From the NCBI GenBank assembly GCA_024742495.1, contig JANSYJ010000004.1:186001-250000 (forward strand): DNA of 64,000 nt. Direction: 5' to 3'. Both the position numbers and the translations under genes were made by a program. This DNA comes from Bacteroidota bacterium (GTDB lineage Bacteria > Bacteroidota > Bacteroidia > Flavobacteriales > Schleiferiaceae). Below the pieces are notes generated by a model that had not been told where the DNA came from, made no database searches, and saw only the letters and a program-made list of their open reading frames with translations. Numbering within the stretch: position 1 is the first letter of the stretch; the number at the start of each line of letters is the position of its first letter. Positions 36,010 through 45,053 of this stretch are shown here, in pieces.

Positions 36010-38796
36010 CTACAATACTATGTTTACAATCCGACCAAGAACCACAATTACCTTCTTCGGCGATTTACCATCTAAATACTGAATAGTCTTGGCCTCGGCC
36101 ATCACCGTTTTCTCTACTTCGTCCTTTGGCATATCCGCCGGAAGGCTAAGCGTAAAGCGCATTTTTCCATTAAATGAAATGGGGTAATTCACACTACTTT
36201 CCACCAAGAATTTCTCTTCATGGCTTGGAAAGGCTGCTTCAGAAATAGATCCCACATTACCTAATTTATCCCAAAGCTCCTCAGCAATATGGGGAGCAAA
36301 AGGAGATATTAAAATCGGTAAAACCTCCAAAATAGACTGCTTGGAACACTTCTGATCGTGAAGCTCATTAACCGCAATCATAAAGGCGCTAATGGAAGTA
36401 TTGAAACTGAAATTACTAATGTCTTCGTTGATCTTTTTAATAAGGGTATGCAAGGTTTTCAACTCCTTTTCATTGGCCTTATCGGCATTCACCTTCCAGG
36501 CTCCACCTTGATGATACAAGCGCCACAGCTTTTTCAAGAAATTATGAACGCCACTAATCCCCGCCGTATTCCAGGGCTTGCTTTGCTCCAAGGGCCCTAA
36601 AAACATTTCATACATCCTTAAGGTGTCGGCACCATACTGCTCGATAATGTCATCGGGGTTAACCACATTAAATTTCGACTTCGACATTTTCTCCACTTCC
36701 CGGCTTACCTTAAAGGCCCCCTCGTGAATCATCTCCGCGTCTTTTAAATCGTCGCGCCACTTTTTAAAAGCTTCGATATCCAGTTCATCTGAAGCATTCA
36801 CGAAACTAACGTCTACGTGAACCATGGTGGTTTTAAAATCTTTGGCCTTTTCTGCCGAAACAAATTTTTGGCTGCCATCAACACGATGAATAAAAGCGGA
36901 TTCGCCTAAAATCATCCCTTGATTTATCAACTTCTTAAAGGGCTCTTCATTATCTATATAAGCTTTATCCACTAAGAATTTATGCCAAAAGCGCGTGTAT
37001 AATAAATGTCCGGTGGCATGTTCCGAACCACCGATGTAGAGATCTACATTTTGCCAATAGTCGGTTTTATCCTTGGCGACTAGAGTGGTATCATTCTGGG
37101 CATCCATATAGCGCAAATCGTACCAGCTACTGCCGGCCCAGCCTGGCATAGTGGTCGTTTCCAATGGATAGCCTTCGCTGGTTTCTACCACGCCTTTATC
37201 GGGGTGATAGCTCCATTTCGCAGCTCTAGCCAAAGGTGGTTCCCCATCCTCGGTAGGTAAAAATTTATCTACTGCTGGTAATTCCAAAGGCAGATGCTCC
37301 TCCTTTACGCGGCGCGGTAAGCCATCTACATAATAGATGGGTATGGGTTCTCCCCAATAGCGTTGGCGACCAAATACTGCATCCCGTAAACGGAAATTAA
37401 CCTGAGCCTCACCAATCTCTTTTTCAGCAATCGCGGCAATCGCTTTGGCAATCGCTTCAGAAACCTCTAAACCATTTAAAAAATCGCTATTCACCAATTT
37501 ACCCTCCTTGGCATCAAAACTGGCTTCATTAACATTGCCGCCACTTACCACTTCTACAATTGGTAAATCAAAATGCTTGGCAAAGGCCCAATCCCGACTA
37601 TCATGGCCAGGAACGGCCATTACTGCTCCGGTTCCGTAACCCGCTAACACATAATCGGCAATCCAAATTGGGATATCCGCACCGCTAAAAGGATGCTTGG
37701 CATAGGCTCCAGTAAAAGCACCGCTTACCGTTTTCACATCGGTCATACGATCTCTTTCACTTTTTTTAGCCGCGGCCTCTTGGTAGGCTTTTACGGCTTC
37801 CGCCTGATCTGCGGTAGTTAGTTCATCCACTAAATAGTGCTCTGGCGCCAATACCATAAAGCTCACTCCGAAAATGGTATCGGGGCGGGTGGTAAATACT
37901 TCAATTTTATCCTGTCGCCCTTCCAAACTAAAGTTCACGCTAGCACCTTGCGATTTTCCAATCCAATTTCGCTGTGATTCCTTTAGGGAGTCCGACCAAT
38001 CAATATGATCCAATCCCGCTAAGAGGCGATCGGCATAGGCCGTAATGCGCATGCTCCATTGCATCATTTTCTTTTGCACCACTGGATGACCGCCACGTTC
38101 ACTTAAGCCGTCCTTTACCTCATCATTAGCTAAAACGGTACCCAAGGCGGGACACCAGTTTACCGTGCTTTCACTGCGATAAGCCAATCGGTAATTCTGT
38201 AAAATTTGTTCCTGGGTAGCAGCATCATATCCCTCCCACTCTTCGGGGGTAAAATGTAAATCTTCACCGCAAGCAGCGTTTAGGCCATCGGATCCATGCT
38301 TGTGAAAATACCATATAAGCTCCTCAATAGATTTTGCTTGCTCCACATCATAATCGTACCAGGAATCAAACAATTGCAAGAATATCCATTGGGTCCAGCG
38401 GTAAAAATTAGGATCAGAAGTGCGTACCTCACGATCCCAATCGAAAGAAAAACCAATTCGATCGAGCTGCTGACGGTAGCGCTTTATATTCTGTTCGGTA
38501 GTTAAGGCTGGATGTTGACCGGTTTGAATAGCATACTGTTCCGCCGGTAATCCGAAAGAATCGTAACCCATGGGGTGCAAGACATTAAAGCCTTGATGCC
38601 TTTTATACCTGCTAACAATATCGGAAGCAATATAACCTAGTGGATGCCCCACATGCAGGCCTGCACCTGAAGGATAGGGGAACATGTCCAAAACATAATA
38701 CTTTGGTTTATCACTTTGCTCCTCGGCGGCAAAAGTCTTTTGGTTGGCCCAGAAAGCTTGCCATTTTTGTTCGATTTCAGAAAACTTGTAATCCAT
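36010..38796 (-). CDS. leuS: Leucyl-tRNA synthetase
   Basis: 928 residues. Class I synthetase of the LeuRS type: HIGH-equivalent in [16 protein letters not shown] near residue 45, the editing domain with [19 protein letters not shown] and the [20 protein letters not shown] motif (Thr/Asp editing site), a zinc-less insert, [16 protein letters not shown], and [15 protein letters not shown] for the second ATP motif; the C-terminal domain ends GRIVNIVL. Charges tRNA-Leu and deacylates mischarged products. The slightly long length is usual for Bacteroidota LeuRS, which carry insertions such as [18 protein letters not shown]. Confidence 0.97.
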   Translation of the reverse strand: MDYKFSEIEQKWQAFWANQKTFAAEEQSDKPKYYVLDMFPYPSGAGLHVGHPLGYIASDIVSRYKRHQGFNVLHPMGYDSFGLPAEQYAIQTGQHPALTTEQNIKRYRQQLDRIGFSFDWDREVRTSDPNFYRWTQWIFLQLFDSWYDYDVEQAKSIEELIWYFHKHGSDGLNAACGEDLHFTPEEWEGYDAATQEQILQNYRLAYRSESTVNWCPALGTVLANDEVKDGLSERGGHPVVQKKMMQWSMRITAYADRLLAGLDHIDWSDSLKESQRNWIGKSQGASVNFSLEGRQDKIEVFTTRPDTIFGVSFMVLAPEHYLVDELTTADQAEAVKAYQEAAAKKSERDRMTDVKTVSGAFTGAYAKHPFSGADIPIWIADYVLAGYGTGAVMAVPGHDSRDWAFAKHFDLPIVEVVSGGNVNEASFDAKEGKLVNSDFLNGLEVSEAIAKAIAAIAEKEIGEAQVNFRLRDAVFGRQRYWGEPIPIYYVDGLPRRVKEEHLPLELPAVDKFLPTEDGEPPLARAAKWSYHPDKGVVETSEGYPLETTTMPGWAGSSWYDLRYMDAQNDTTLVAKDKTDYWQNVDLYIGGSEHATGHLLYTRFWHKFLVDKAYIDNEEPFKKLINQGMILGESAFIHRVDGSQKFVSAEKAKDFKTTMVHVDVSFVNASDELDIEAFKKWRDDLKDAEMIHEGAFKVSREVEKMSKSKFNVVNPDDIIEQYGADTLRMYEMFLGPLEQSKPWNTAGISGVHNFLKKLWRLYHQGGAWKVNADKANEKELKTLHTLIKKINEDISNFSFNTSISAFMIAVNELHDQKCSKQSILEVLPILISPFAPHIAEELWDKLGNVGSISEAAFPSHEEKFLVESSVNYPISFNGKMRFTLSLPADMPKDEVEKTVMAEAKTIQYLDGKSPKKVIVVLGRIVNIVL

Positions 38797-38815
38797 TATT
38801 GCAGCTATAATAGCG

Positions 38816-38823
38816 CGAAAATA
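38816..38823 (-). promoter_or_regulatory. Candidate -7 variant TATTTTCG before leuS
   Basis: Minus-strand TATTTTCG, 19 nt upstream of the leuS ATG. Same C-for-T deviation as at 2905 and 20367. Confidence 0.3.
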
Positions 38824-38883
38824 CAGGCTTCTAGCGTAGAGTCATAGCCCAAAGGGCTGGAAGATGTGAATTCCTCAAATTTT

Positions 38884-39264
38884 TTAGCCTAAGCGCTTGG
38901 CGGATGTCATTTCTTGATAAGCCATCCAGCCAACAATGAGCAATTCCCCAGCGAAATAAAGGAAAGCGAAGAGCTGGATATCAGCAGCATGCAGCCCCAA
39001 TAGGATTAGTGATAAAAGGACATAGGCAGCATTGAAAAGGGCAATAACAAATAAGTAGGGCTTTAATTGATTTGGCTTGAGAAATAAAACAGCTAAATCG
39101 AATAAGAGAAATAAAATCGGCGGTAGCACCAAGATTTCTAAAATGCCATTGGGAATCGCTAAAAAGCTCTGATAATGCGGGAGAATCAGCCCCAGCATAA
39201 TTGCAGATAGCGCCGCGCCAAAGGCATCTATAATAAACCAGGTCCTAGCTCCAATGCTTTTCAT
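38884..39264 (-). CDS. Hypothetical four-TM membrane protein
   Basis: 126 residues with four hydrophobic helices (WFIIDAFGAALSAIMLGLIL, ILEILVLPPILFLLFDLAVL, YLFVIALFNAAYVLLSLILL, LFAFLYFAGELLIVGWMAYQ) and short polar loops. No conserved catalytic or ligand motif is apparent; small proteins of this shape in Bacteroidota are usually left as hypothetical. Start at an ATG with 22 nt to the upstream gene, so the two may be co-transcribed. Confidence 0.65.
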   Translation of the reverse strand: MKSIGARTWFIIDAFGAALSAIMLGLILPHYQSFLAIPNGILEILVLPPILFLLFDLAVLFLKPNQLKPYLFVIALFNAAYVLLSLILLGLHAADIQLFAFLYFAGELLIVGWMAYQEMTSAKRLG

Positions 39265-39286
39265 GAAAAAGGAGAATTTTAATCCA

Positions 39287-39604
39287 TTAATTAAAGAGCA
39301 AGCTAATCAGCCAGATTAAAAGGGGTATTAAAATTAAGCCTATAATTAATGCTATACCCAAACGAATGACCACCTTCTTTCTTGCCTCTTTTTGCTCTTG
39401 CACGAGGCGTTCTTTAAGCGCTTTACGATCGGCCTCAGAAAATTCTTTCTGCTTCAGCTGCTGTTTCGATTTGCTTTTATCCAAAAATCGCTCCGGCAGT
39501 TTATCCCAAGGTTTTCTTGCCTTCTTATTAAAGTCGGAAGTATTATTTCCCGCTCCAATGTAAGCGGAACTGGCCGACATTCTCCTGGATTTTCGATGAG
39601 GCAT
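39287..39604 (-). CDS. Hypothetical basic protein with C-terminal TM anchor
   Basis: 105 residues from MPHRKSRRMSASSAYIGAGN; a longer in-frame Met at 39652 is less likely. The first ~75 residues are strongly charged and helical (FLDKSKSKQQLKQKEFSEAD, RKALKERLVQEQKEARKKV), followed by a single C-terminal helix (RLGIALIIGLILIPLLIWLI). This is a tail-anchored layout with the basic domain in the cytosol. No family recognised. Confidence 0.6.
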   Translation of the reverse strand: MPHRKSRRMSASSAYIGAGNNTSDFNKKARKPWDKLPERFLDKSKSKQQLKQKEFSEADRKALKERLVQEQKEARKKVVIRLGIALIIGLILIPLLIWLISLLFN

Positions 39605-39718
39605 TAAATGAGATTTATTAACGAATTTAGCTAAAAGTGAATCGCGCTGCATTTAATCTTGCTGCTTTTAGTACTTTCCAATCTTAATCAAAAACCATTT
39701 GGTATTCATTTACTTAAG

Positions 39719-41113
39719 ATGATTTTAAAACACTTTTCCCAATCCCTTAGCCTCCTTTGTTTGCTCCTTATGCCTTTTTTGTCCCTGGCCCAAAACGCCT
39801 TAGACTTTGATGGCAGCGATGATCAGGTTACTGTAGCCAATGCCTCCGCCTTAATTGCAAATAGCAGCAGTATGAGCATGGGCTTTTGGGTATACCCCAC
39901 CACCAACAGCACTGGCTGGCCAAATTTTGATGGCTATGCCGGTTTTAGGAATGATGCTAATGCCGATTTCTACATCTTACAATTAGGTAGTAATAATGTG
40001 GAAGCGCGCATCCGCAACAGCGGCGGCACCAATTACACCATTACCTATAATGGCGGTTTAAACCTAAATGCCTGGAATCACCTGGTGCTAAGCTATAATG
40101 GCAGCACTTTAATTCTTTACCACGATGGAGCCTTTGCCGCCTCTACTCCCGCCACTGGCACTATCAGCAGCAGCACCGAAGCTTTTAATATTGGCTTTAC
40201 CCCTTTTACGGGAAATAACTTTTACTTCGATGGCAGAATAGATGACCTCGGACTTTGGAAACGTGCTTTAAGTGCCAGCGATGTGAGTAGCCTTTACAAT
40301 GCTTGTGGACCAGATTTAAACGATAGCACCCTGGTTTTGAGTTATGATTTTAATCAAGGTACTGCAAGTGGGAACAACAGCGCTATTAGCAGCTTAAGCG
40401 ATGGGACCGGTAATATCAATGGCACCCTCAGTAATTTCGCTTTAAGCGGATCGAGCTCCAATTTTGTGAGCTCGCCCTTGCAGGGAATTTTAAATTTAAC
40501 TCTCAATATTAATTCCTGCGGTCCTTATTTGGCCCCGAACGGACAAAGCTATTCCACTAGTGGTTTTTACACCGACACCATTCGTCCGCAAGCGGGCTGC
40601 GATACCATTATGGACCTCAACCTTACGGTGACGAACTTAGATTCCTCAGCCAGTAGAATTGCTGCTAATCAGCTGGAAGCTAATGAAAGTGATACCGCCG
40701 CACAATTCCAATGGCTTAATTGTGCCAATAACTATGCGAAGATTAATGGGGCGGTTGGCAAGCAATTCACCTTTGTGCAAAATGGGACTTATGCGGTAGA
40801 AGTTCGATTAAATAATTGCATTGACACTTCTGCTTGTATGGTCATCAGCAATGTGGGCCTCACGGAAAACATCAGTAGCTTTAGTCTTTATCCAAACCCT
40901 GCGCTAGGAAGTGTAAAAATTGAAGCCCAACCAGGTCAATTTGACGCTTACTTTATTCACGATTTAAGTGGTGGGATTCTACTAAGCGGCGCGCTTGAAT
41001 TAAACGGTCAGTCCCAACTGGATTTAAGCACACTAAAAGCGGGTGTGTATATTATGCAGCTAAAAGGAACAAATAGCTTAGCCAGCCAAAAACTGCATAT
41101 AAAGAAGGATTAG
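39719..41113 (+). CDS. Secreted LamG-domain protein with T9SS tail
   Basis: 464 residues from MILKHFSQSLSLLCLLLMPF (signal peptide to SLAQ); an upstream in-frame TTG at 39659 is not favoured. Residues ~25-210 are a laminin-G/concanavalin-like domain: LDFDGSDDQVTVANAS, MSMGFWVYPTTN, LNAWNHLVLSYNGSTLILYH, DGRIDDLGLWKRALSASDVS. A middle Ser/Asn-rich region with Cys pairs follows, and residues ~385-464 are a T9SS type A sorting domain (FSLYPNPALGSVKIE, GVYIMQLKG). Likely a carbohydrate- or glycoprotein-binding surface protein. Stands alone between convergent neighbours. Confidence 0.87.
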   Translation: MILKHFSQSLSLLCLLLMPFLSLAQNALDFDGSDDQVTVANASALIANSSSMSMGFWVYPTTNSTGWPNFDGYAGFRNDANADFYILQLGSNNVEARIRNSGGTNYTITYNGGLNLNAWNHLVLSYNGSTLILYHDGAFAASTPATGTISSSTEAFNIGFTPFTGNNFYFDGRIDDLGLWKRALSASDVSSLYNACGPDLNDSTLVLSYDFNQGTASGNNSAISSLSDGTGNINGTLSNFALSGSSSNFVSSPLQGILNLTLNINSCGPYLAPNGQSYSTSGFYTDTIRPQAGCDTIMDLNLTVTNLDSSASRIAANQLEANESDTAAQFQWLNCANNYAKINGAVGKQFTFVQNGTYAVEVRLNNCIDTSACMVISNVGLTENISSFSLYPNPALGSVKIEAQPGQFDAYFIHDLSGGILLSGALELNGQSQLDLSTLKAGVYIMQLKGTNSLASQKLHIKKD

Positions 41114-41136
41114 GACGGCTATAAGGAGGTAGCGAT

Positions 41137-41787
41137 TTACTCGCACCTGCTATAATAGTTCTGCTTTTGATGTTTGGTCTTTTTAATTGAAGGATCGTAA
41201 AGTCGGCCCTTTTTAAATTCCCATTCCGCATCGGTAAAATACTGATAGTAATAATTAGAAGCCTGCATTTTAAACACGTAGCTGGAAACCGAAGGCTCGT
41301 GCTTACAACGAATGGTTTTATAGCCCAAATAGGAAATAATAAGGCTATCGGCATCCAGCCGTGGTAAAACAGCCTTTCCATCGAGATCGGTACTTTGTCC
41401 GGCTAAAAGACTATCGCGCATTAACATGCAATTAGCGAATGGAATAGTTTCCTCTTCCGTATCAATTAATTGGATTACAAGGCTATCCCCTTCTCCACGT
41501 TCTAGTTGAATTATTTCAAATTCATGCGGTTCCTCGCTGGATTGCATTCGACTGTTTAAAATGATTTTATCCGTTTTTCGCTCCCAAGTCCCCAAGGTGG
41601 TTCCAGCGTTTAGGCCTTCAAACCATTTAAATTCAAAAGTATGATCGGCCCGCAAATGCATGGTTGAACCATTGCCATAAATGCTATTGTAGCAATACCG
41701 ACCCAGCACCTGGTCCCGCTCCAGATTCTTTGTTGAAGAGCAGGATCCCATCAGCGCCAAGCAGAAAAATAGTAAGAGGGCTTTCAA
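41137..41787 (-). CDS. Hypothetical lipoprotein
   Basis: 216 residues. The start appears to be TTG (41787), because no ATG occurs before the upstream stop and the N-terminus KALLLFFCLALMGSC is a lipoprotein signal with Cys16. The first half (GRYCYNSIYGNGSTMHLRAD, GTWERKTDKIILNSR) resembles small lipocalin-like domains of Bacteroidota; the second half (STDLDGKAVLPRLDADSLII, SYLGYKTI) looks like a CarboxypepD-reg-like segment. The C-terminus is basic and Tyr-rich (KKTKHQKQNYYSRCE). No function can be assigned. Confidence 0.65.
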   Translation of the reverse strand: MKALLLFFCLALMGSCSSTKNLERDQVLGRYCYNSIYGNGSTMHLRADHTFEFKWFEGLNAGTTLGTWERKTDKIILNSRMQSSEEPHEFEIIQLERGEGDSLVIQLIDTEEETIPFANCMLMRDSLLAGQSTDLDGKAVLPRLDADSLIISYLGYKTIRCKHEPSVSSYVFKMQASNYYYQYFTDAEWEFKKGRLYDPSIKKTKHQKQNYYSRCE

Positions 41788-41873
41788 AATTGGAATTGGC
41801 TTAGAAATAGGTTGCTATTTAAATTAATAAGAGGATTTCTTTAGAATGCTAAAGCTTGCCGCAATTTAAAATT

Positions 41874-43370
41874 CTAATCCAGCATTGCCCGCAACTTAGC
41901 ATAGTCGATTTTTGAATTATGCCTCGGGTCGCGCGGTAATTTCCCTAGCGATTTAAACCGATCATAATCTAGGTCTTTTAAAGCCGCTTGGAGCTGAGCC
42001 TCCCTTAATTTCGTTTCAAGTAGGAGCACCTTCTGCTGCTGATGCCAAAGTAAAGTTCCCCTAGCTATTCCGGGAATTTGCTGGAGCTGATATTCAATCA
42101 GAAAAGTAGATATATAGGATTTGTCCAAAGGGATTAACTCCTTACAAGGACCGGTCAGGTAAAGTCTACTATTTACTACGCGACCACTATCCCCCGTGCG
42201 ATGCCAAAGTTTAGTATTGGTCTTTATTTTATTTCGCTTATAGGCCGCCTCATTTTGGAAATATGACTTTAAAACATGATCGCCCGCCACAATGATTTCC
42301 CCAATTTCCCCTTCCGCAACTTCCAATTGCTCTAATTCATTTTCACTCGCCACGGAAATAGCTTCCCCACTGATATCAATAATTCGCAATTCCGTTTTTG
42401 AAAAAGGCTGACCAACCGGTAAACCATGCGGCAAGTTGGCCGGGCTTTGGGCTAATTCGCTTGCGCTGATGGAGCTAATTGGTTCCGCTTCGGTGGAGCC
42501 ATATACAATATTGATTGCCGCATTGGGAAAGGCCTTTTGGTAGAGCTGCGCTTCGCTAGGAAAAACAGGGGCGCCACCGGTAAACACTTTCTTTACAGAC
42601 TTATAGTTGTGCCTAGACCTAAGGGCAGAGTCTGCCAATCGTTTGATAAAAAAAGGCGAGGCGGTAATTCGATTGACCTCATGCCTTTCAATTTGGGCTT
42701 GAATAACCTGCCCATTTAGCTGCTCCACCTTTTTCGCATTAAACTTAGCGATGACCGAGGTGCAGCCCATCCCCAAATTCATAAAAAGCACTATCGGTAA
42801 AACGGGCATATCTACGTCTTCCACTTTGGGGTCAATTTCCAATTTAAGCGCATCAAACTGATGTTGTAAAAAAGCATGACTGCGATCGGCCGCCTTGGGT
42901 GTTCCGCTGCTACCAGTTGTAAAGGTTATAAGCGCTGAGGCCTCTTCATCAAGGTCCTGCATTGGGGCGGAAGTTTTCAACTTTCCTTTTAAAGCGAGCT
43001 TTAAGGGTATCCGGCGTATATCCTTTAAAAACCAACCAAAAATTCGCGCTTTGGGAACGCCAATAAAAGCCTTACAATCGGCCAGTCGACAGCAAACTTT
43101 AAGTCGTTCAACACTAACCCACTCATCTAAAAAAACCGCTGTAGCGCCAGAATAAAAAAGGGCCAATACAATTCTATAAAGGTCTATGCTCATTGGCACA
43201 AAAACCAAAACTCGATCGCCCGCCTTTAATCCTTTAGCTTGAAAATAAGCGGCTGTTTGCTGAACCTCAGCCTCTAATTGGGCGTAGCTTATTTCCGCAT
43301 TGTCGCTAATAATCGCGGGTTTATCAGGGTAGCTTTTAGCGGCGGTTAGAAATAATTCGGTGATATTCAT
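41874..43370 (-). CDS. AMP-forming acyl ligase (OleC-like)
   Basis: 498 residues of the ANL superfamily. A3 phosphate loop ALITFTTGSSGTPKAADRS near 150, A5 VYGSTEAEPIS near 290, A7 WHRTGDSG near 390 and the C-terminal catalytic Lys in RHNSKIDYAKL. The R-H-N-(S/A)-K-I ending and the YG-TEA-P wording resemble OleC, the ligase-like enzyme that forms beta-lactones, and related fatty-acyl ligases; but OleA/B/D are not nearby. Substrate most likely an acyl or 3-hydroxyacyl chain (inference). It is the last gene of the seven-gene operon and overlaps the upstream GNAT-like gene by 4 nt. Confidence 0.85.
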   Translation of the reverse strand: MNITELFLTAAKSYPDKPAIISDNAEISYAQLEAEVQQTAAYFQAKGLKAGDRVLVFVPMSIDLYRIVLALFYSGATAVFLDEWVSVERLKVCCRLADCKAFIGVPKARIFGWFLKDIRRIPLKLALKGKLKTSAPMQDLDEEASALITFTTGSSGTPKAADRSHAFLQHQFDALKLEIDPKVEDVDMPVLPIVLFMNLGMGCTSVIAKFNAKKVEQLNGQVIQAQIERHEVNRITASPFFIKRLADSALRSRHNYKSVKKVFTGGAPVFPSEAQLYQKAFPNAAINIVYGSTEAEPISSISASELAQSPANLPHGLPVGQPFSKTELRIIDISGEAISVASENELEQLEVAEGEIGEIIVAGDHVLKSYFQNEAAYKRNKIKTNTKLWHRTGDSGRVVNSRLYLTGPCKELIPLDKSYISTFLIEYQLQQIPGIARGTLLWHQQQKVLLLETKLREAQLQAALKDLDYDRFKSLGKLPRDPRHNSKIDYAKLRAMLD

Positions 43371-44380
43371 AAGGGCAGGCCATATAGCTGATAAGCCTTA
43401 TAAGCTTTACCATTGGTTTTCTTGGAGATTTGTCGCGAAGCATTCTCTTCAATCATTAAGGCATGGATTACCTTTTGATAAGATTGATTTTTCGCTTCCA
43501 TCATCAGCTTTAAAGCTAGGTATCTTCCTACACCCTTAAAGGGCGTATTCCTTTTGCGCGCCATGGATTTAATGATTAAGCTTTCTCCCTTGGGATCGAA
43601 ATAATCCTTTAGCCCAAAAATAAAAGCCTGAAGCGCTCCCGACTGATCCTCCGCCAGGTAAACTAAGGAAGGATCTAAAAAATCCTTTAGCCTGGAATAG
43701 CGTTTCACAAAATCCTCGACGCTAATGGGCGTGTATAAAAAATTCCCTGCAAAACCATCTAAACTTAATCGGGCAATAGCCTCCAAATCCTGTTCAAAGC
43801 GCTGTGGGTTCATAGGCCTAAATCGCGCACCTAGGCCTTCGAACCTTAGTTTTAGATTTTGAAGCCGAGTTTCGGAGCTCGGGATATCTTGAACCAAACT
43901 AGAGAAATAGGAAGCCACAACTTTAAATCCTGCCGCTTGAAACTGTTGGTTATAATACAGGTGATGATAAGGCTCCATGAAAAAATTCGGCGCATCATTG
44001 TTGAGGCTAAAGCGATACGAATTCCAGGTAGAGCCTTCCATTGGACCAATTAAGAAGCGGTAGTTTTTAGCGCGTGCTAGGGCAATGGCCCGTCCTAAAA
44101 GCTCGCTACTCACTTCCTCTTCATCAATACATTCATAGCTACCGATACAAGCGGCAGACTGAGCTTCATAAAAGAGATCGGGGTTCTCGTAAAAGGCAAA
44201 TCGACCCACTGGAATCGTATCTTTCAAAAGTACATAGCAAGCCTCTAAAAATTCTGCTTGTGGCTCATGGCCGGCCTTAAAGCGATCACTGCTTTTAGGA
44301 TAAAGGCGGATTGGCAAATCAGCAAACAAATGATAGTTTGAATCTCCAGGCTGCATGCGAATTAAGCTCCAAGTCTCCAT
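43367..44380 (-). CDS. GNAT-like N-acyltransferase domain protein
   Basis: 337 residues. The N-terminal half resembles the YghO-like GNAT group: EACYVLLKDTIPVGRFAFYE, RAKNYRFLIGPMEGSTWNSY, FFMEPYHHLYYNQQFQAAGF (the GPM...PYH..YY..F..AGF pattern). The second half carries a second GNAT-like core (LVYLAEDQSGALQAFIFGLK, SMARKRNTPFKGVGRYLALK, HALMIEENASRQISKK). It may transfer an acyl or aminoacyl group to an amine or hydroxyl. Between a polyprenol-kinase-like gene and an acyl ligase, a role in acylating the operon's product is plausible but unproven. Confidence 0.65.
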   Translation of the reverse strand: METWSLIRMQPGDSNYHLFADLPIRLYPKSSDRFKAGHEPQAEFLEACYVLLKDTIPVGRFAFYENPDLFYEAQSAACIGSYECIDEEEVSSELLGRAIALARAKNYRFLIGPMEGSTWNSYRFSLNNDAPNFFMEPYHHLYYNQQFQAAGFKVVASYFSSLVQDIPSSETRLQNLKLRFEGLGARFRPMNPQRFEQDLEAIARLSLDGFAGNFLYTPISVEDFVKRYSRLKDFLDPSLVYLAEDQSGALQAFIFGLKDYFDPKGESLIIKSMARKRNTPFKGVGRYLALKLMMEAKNQSYQKVIHALMIEENASRQISKKTNGKAYKAYQLYGLPL

Positions 44381-44381
44381 C

Positions 44382-45053
44382 TTAAAACATTAAATGGTGG
44401 ACTACTAAAACCAGGGTGGCGGTAGCGGGAATGGTTAAATTATCAAAACCCCTATGGCTTATCGCTTCCGCCAAAGTGCAGGCCAATGCCAGGATTGCGC
44501 CTAAAAGTAAAGCCTCTGAAATCGGTGTGTTTTCCAAGCCCATAAATAGCCCTAAACAGAGAGCCAAGGCGCTAACGAAAAAGGCCAATGAACCACTAAT
44601 GGTTTTAGACATTCCAAAAACCGTATAGCTTCCATAAGGCTTTGATTTGCCTACAAAAGCAGCAAAAGGATCGCTAATGGCGAGAATTAAAATAGGCAGG
44701 TAATAAAATACCAGGAGGCCAAAATGCGCTTGCGACAAATAGCAGGCATAAACGATAATAGGGTACAAAATACTGCCGCTGGTTTTTCGCTCCACCCCAT
44801 GTATGGAGCGCAGGTAAGGGGAAGAAATTGTTAAAATTAAGATCACAAAAAAACTGGCACATAATAGTAAAACCAACCAGTGATTAGTAATTAAAACGGG
44901 AAAGCTCAAGGCCAATATGCCGGTTATAATGTGTACATATTTCCGGCTAAACTCCGCCTTCACCTTCCAGCGATGGTAGATGAATTCCGCACTGGAAAAA
45001 AGCAGTAAATAGGCTATTGCCAGTCCTATAGTATGAAGCAAATTATCCGTCAA
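44382..45053 (-). CDS. Phytol/dolichol kinase-like (CTP-dependent) membrane protein
   Basis: 223 residues with about six TM helices. Motifs of the VTE5 / dolichol kinase / CdsA-like family: EFSRKYVHIITGILALSFP near 35, RKTSGSILYPIIVYACY, ISDPFAAFVGKSKPYGSYTV (acidic DPFA active site), GMSKTISGSLAFFVSALAL and the C-terminal EAISHRGFDNLTIPATATLV. Such enzymes phosphorylate isoprenoid alcohols with CTP, or make CDP-linked lipids. The first 11 nt overlap the upstream BtaA-like gene. In an operon with HMG-CoA reductase and UbiA a prenol or prenyl lipid substrate is likely. Confidence 0.8.
   Translation of the reverse strand: MTDNLLHTIGLAIAYLLLFSSAEFIYHRWKVKAEFSRKYVHIITGILALSFPVLITNHWLVLLLCASFFVILILTISSPYLRSIHGVERKTSGSILYPIIVYACYLSQAHFGLLVFYYLPILILAISDPFAAFVGKSKPYGSYTVFGMSKTISGSLAFFVSALALCLGLFMGLENTPISEALLLGAILALACTLAEAISHRGFDNLTIPATATLVLVVHHLMF

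Noticed and set aside
38846-38858. Hairpin AGCCC-AAA-GGGCT between the four-TM protein gene and leuS
   Set aside because: Five-bp stem with a three-base loop and no T-run on the minus strand; too weak to call as a terminator.
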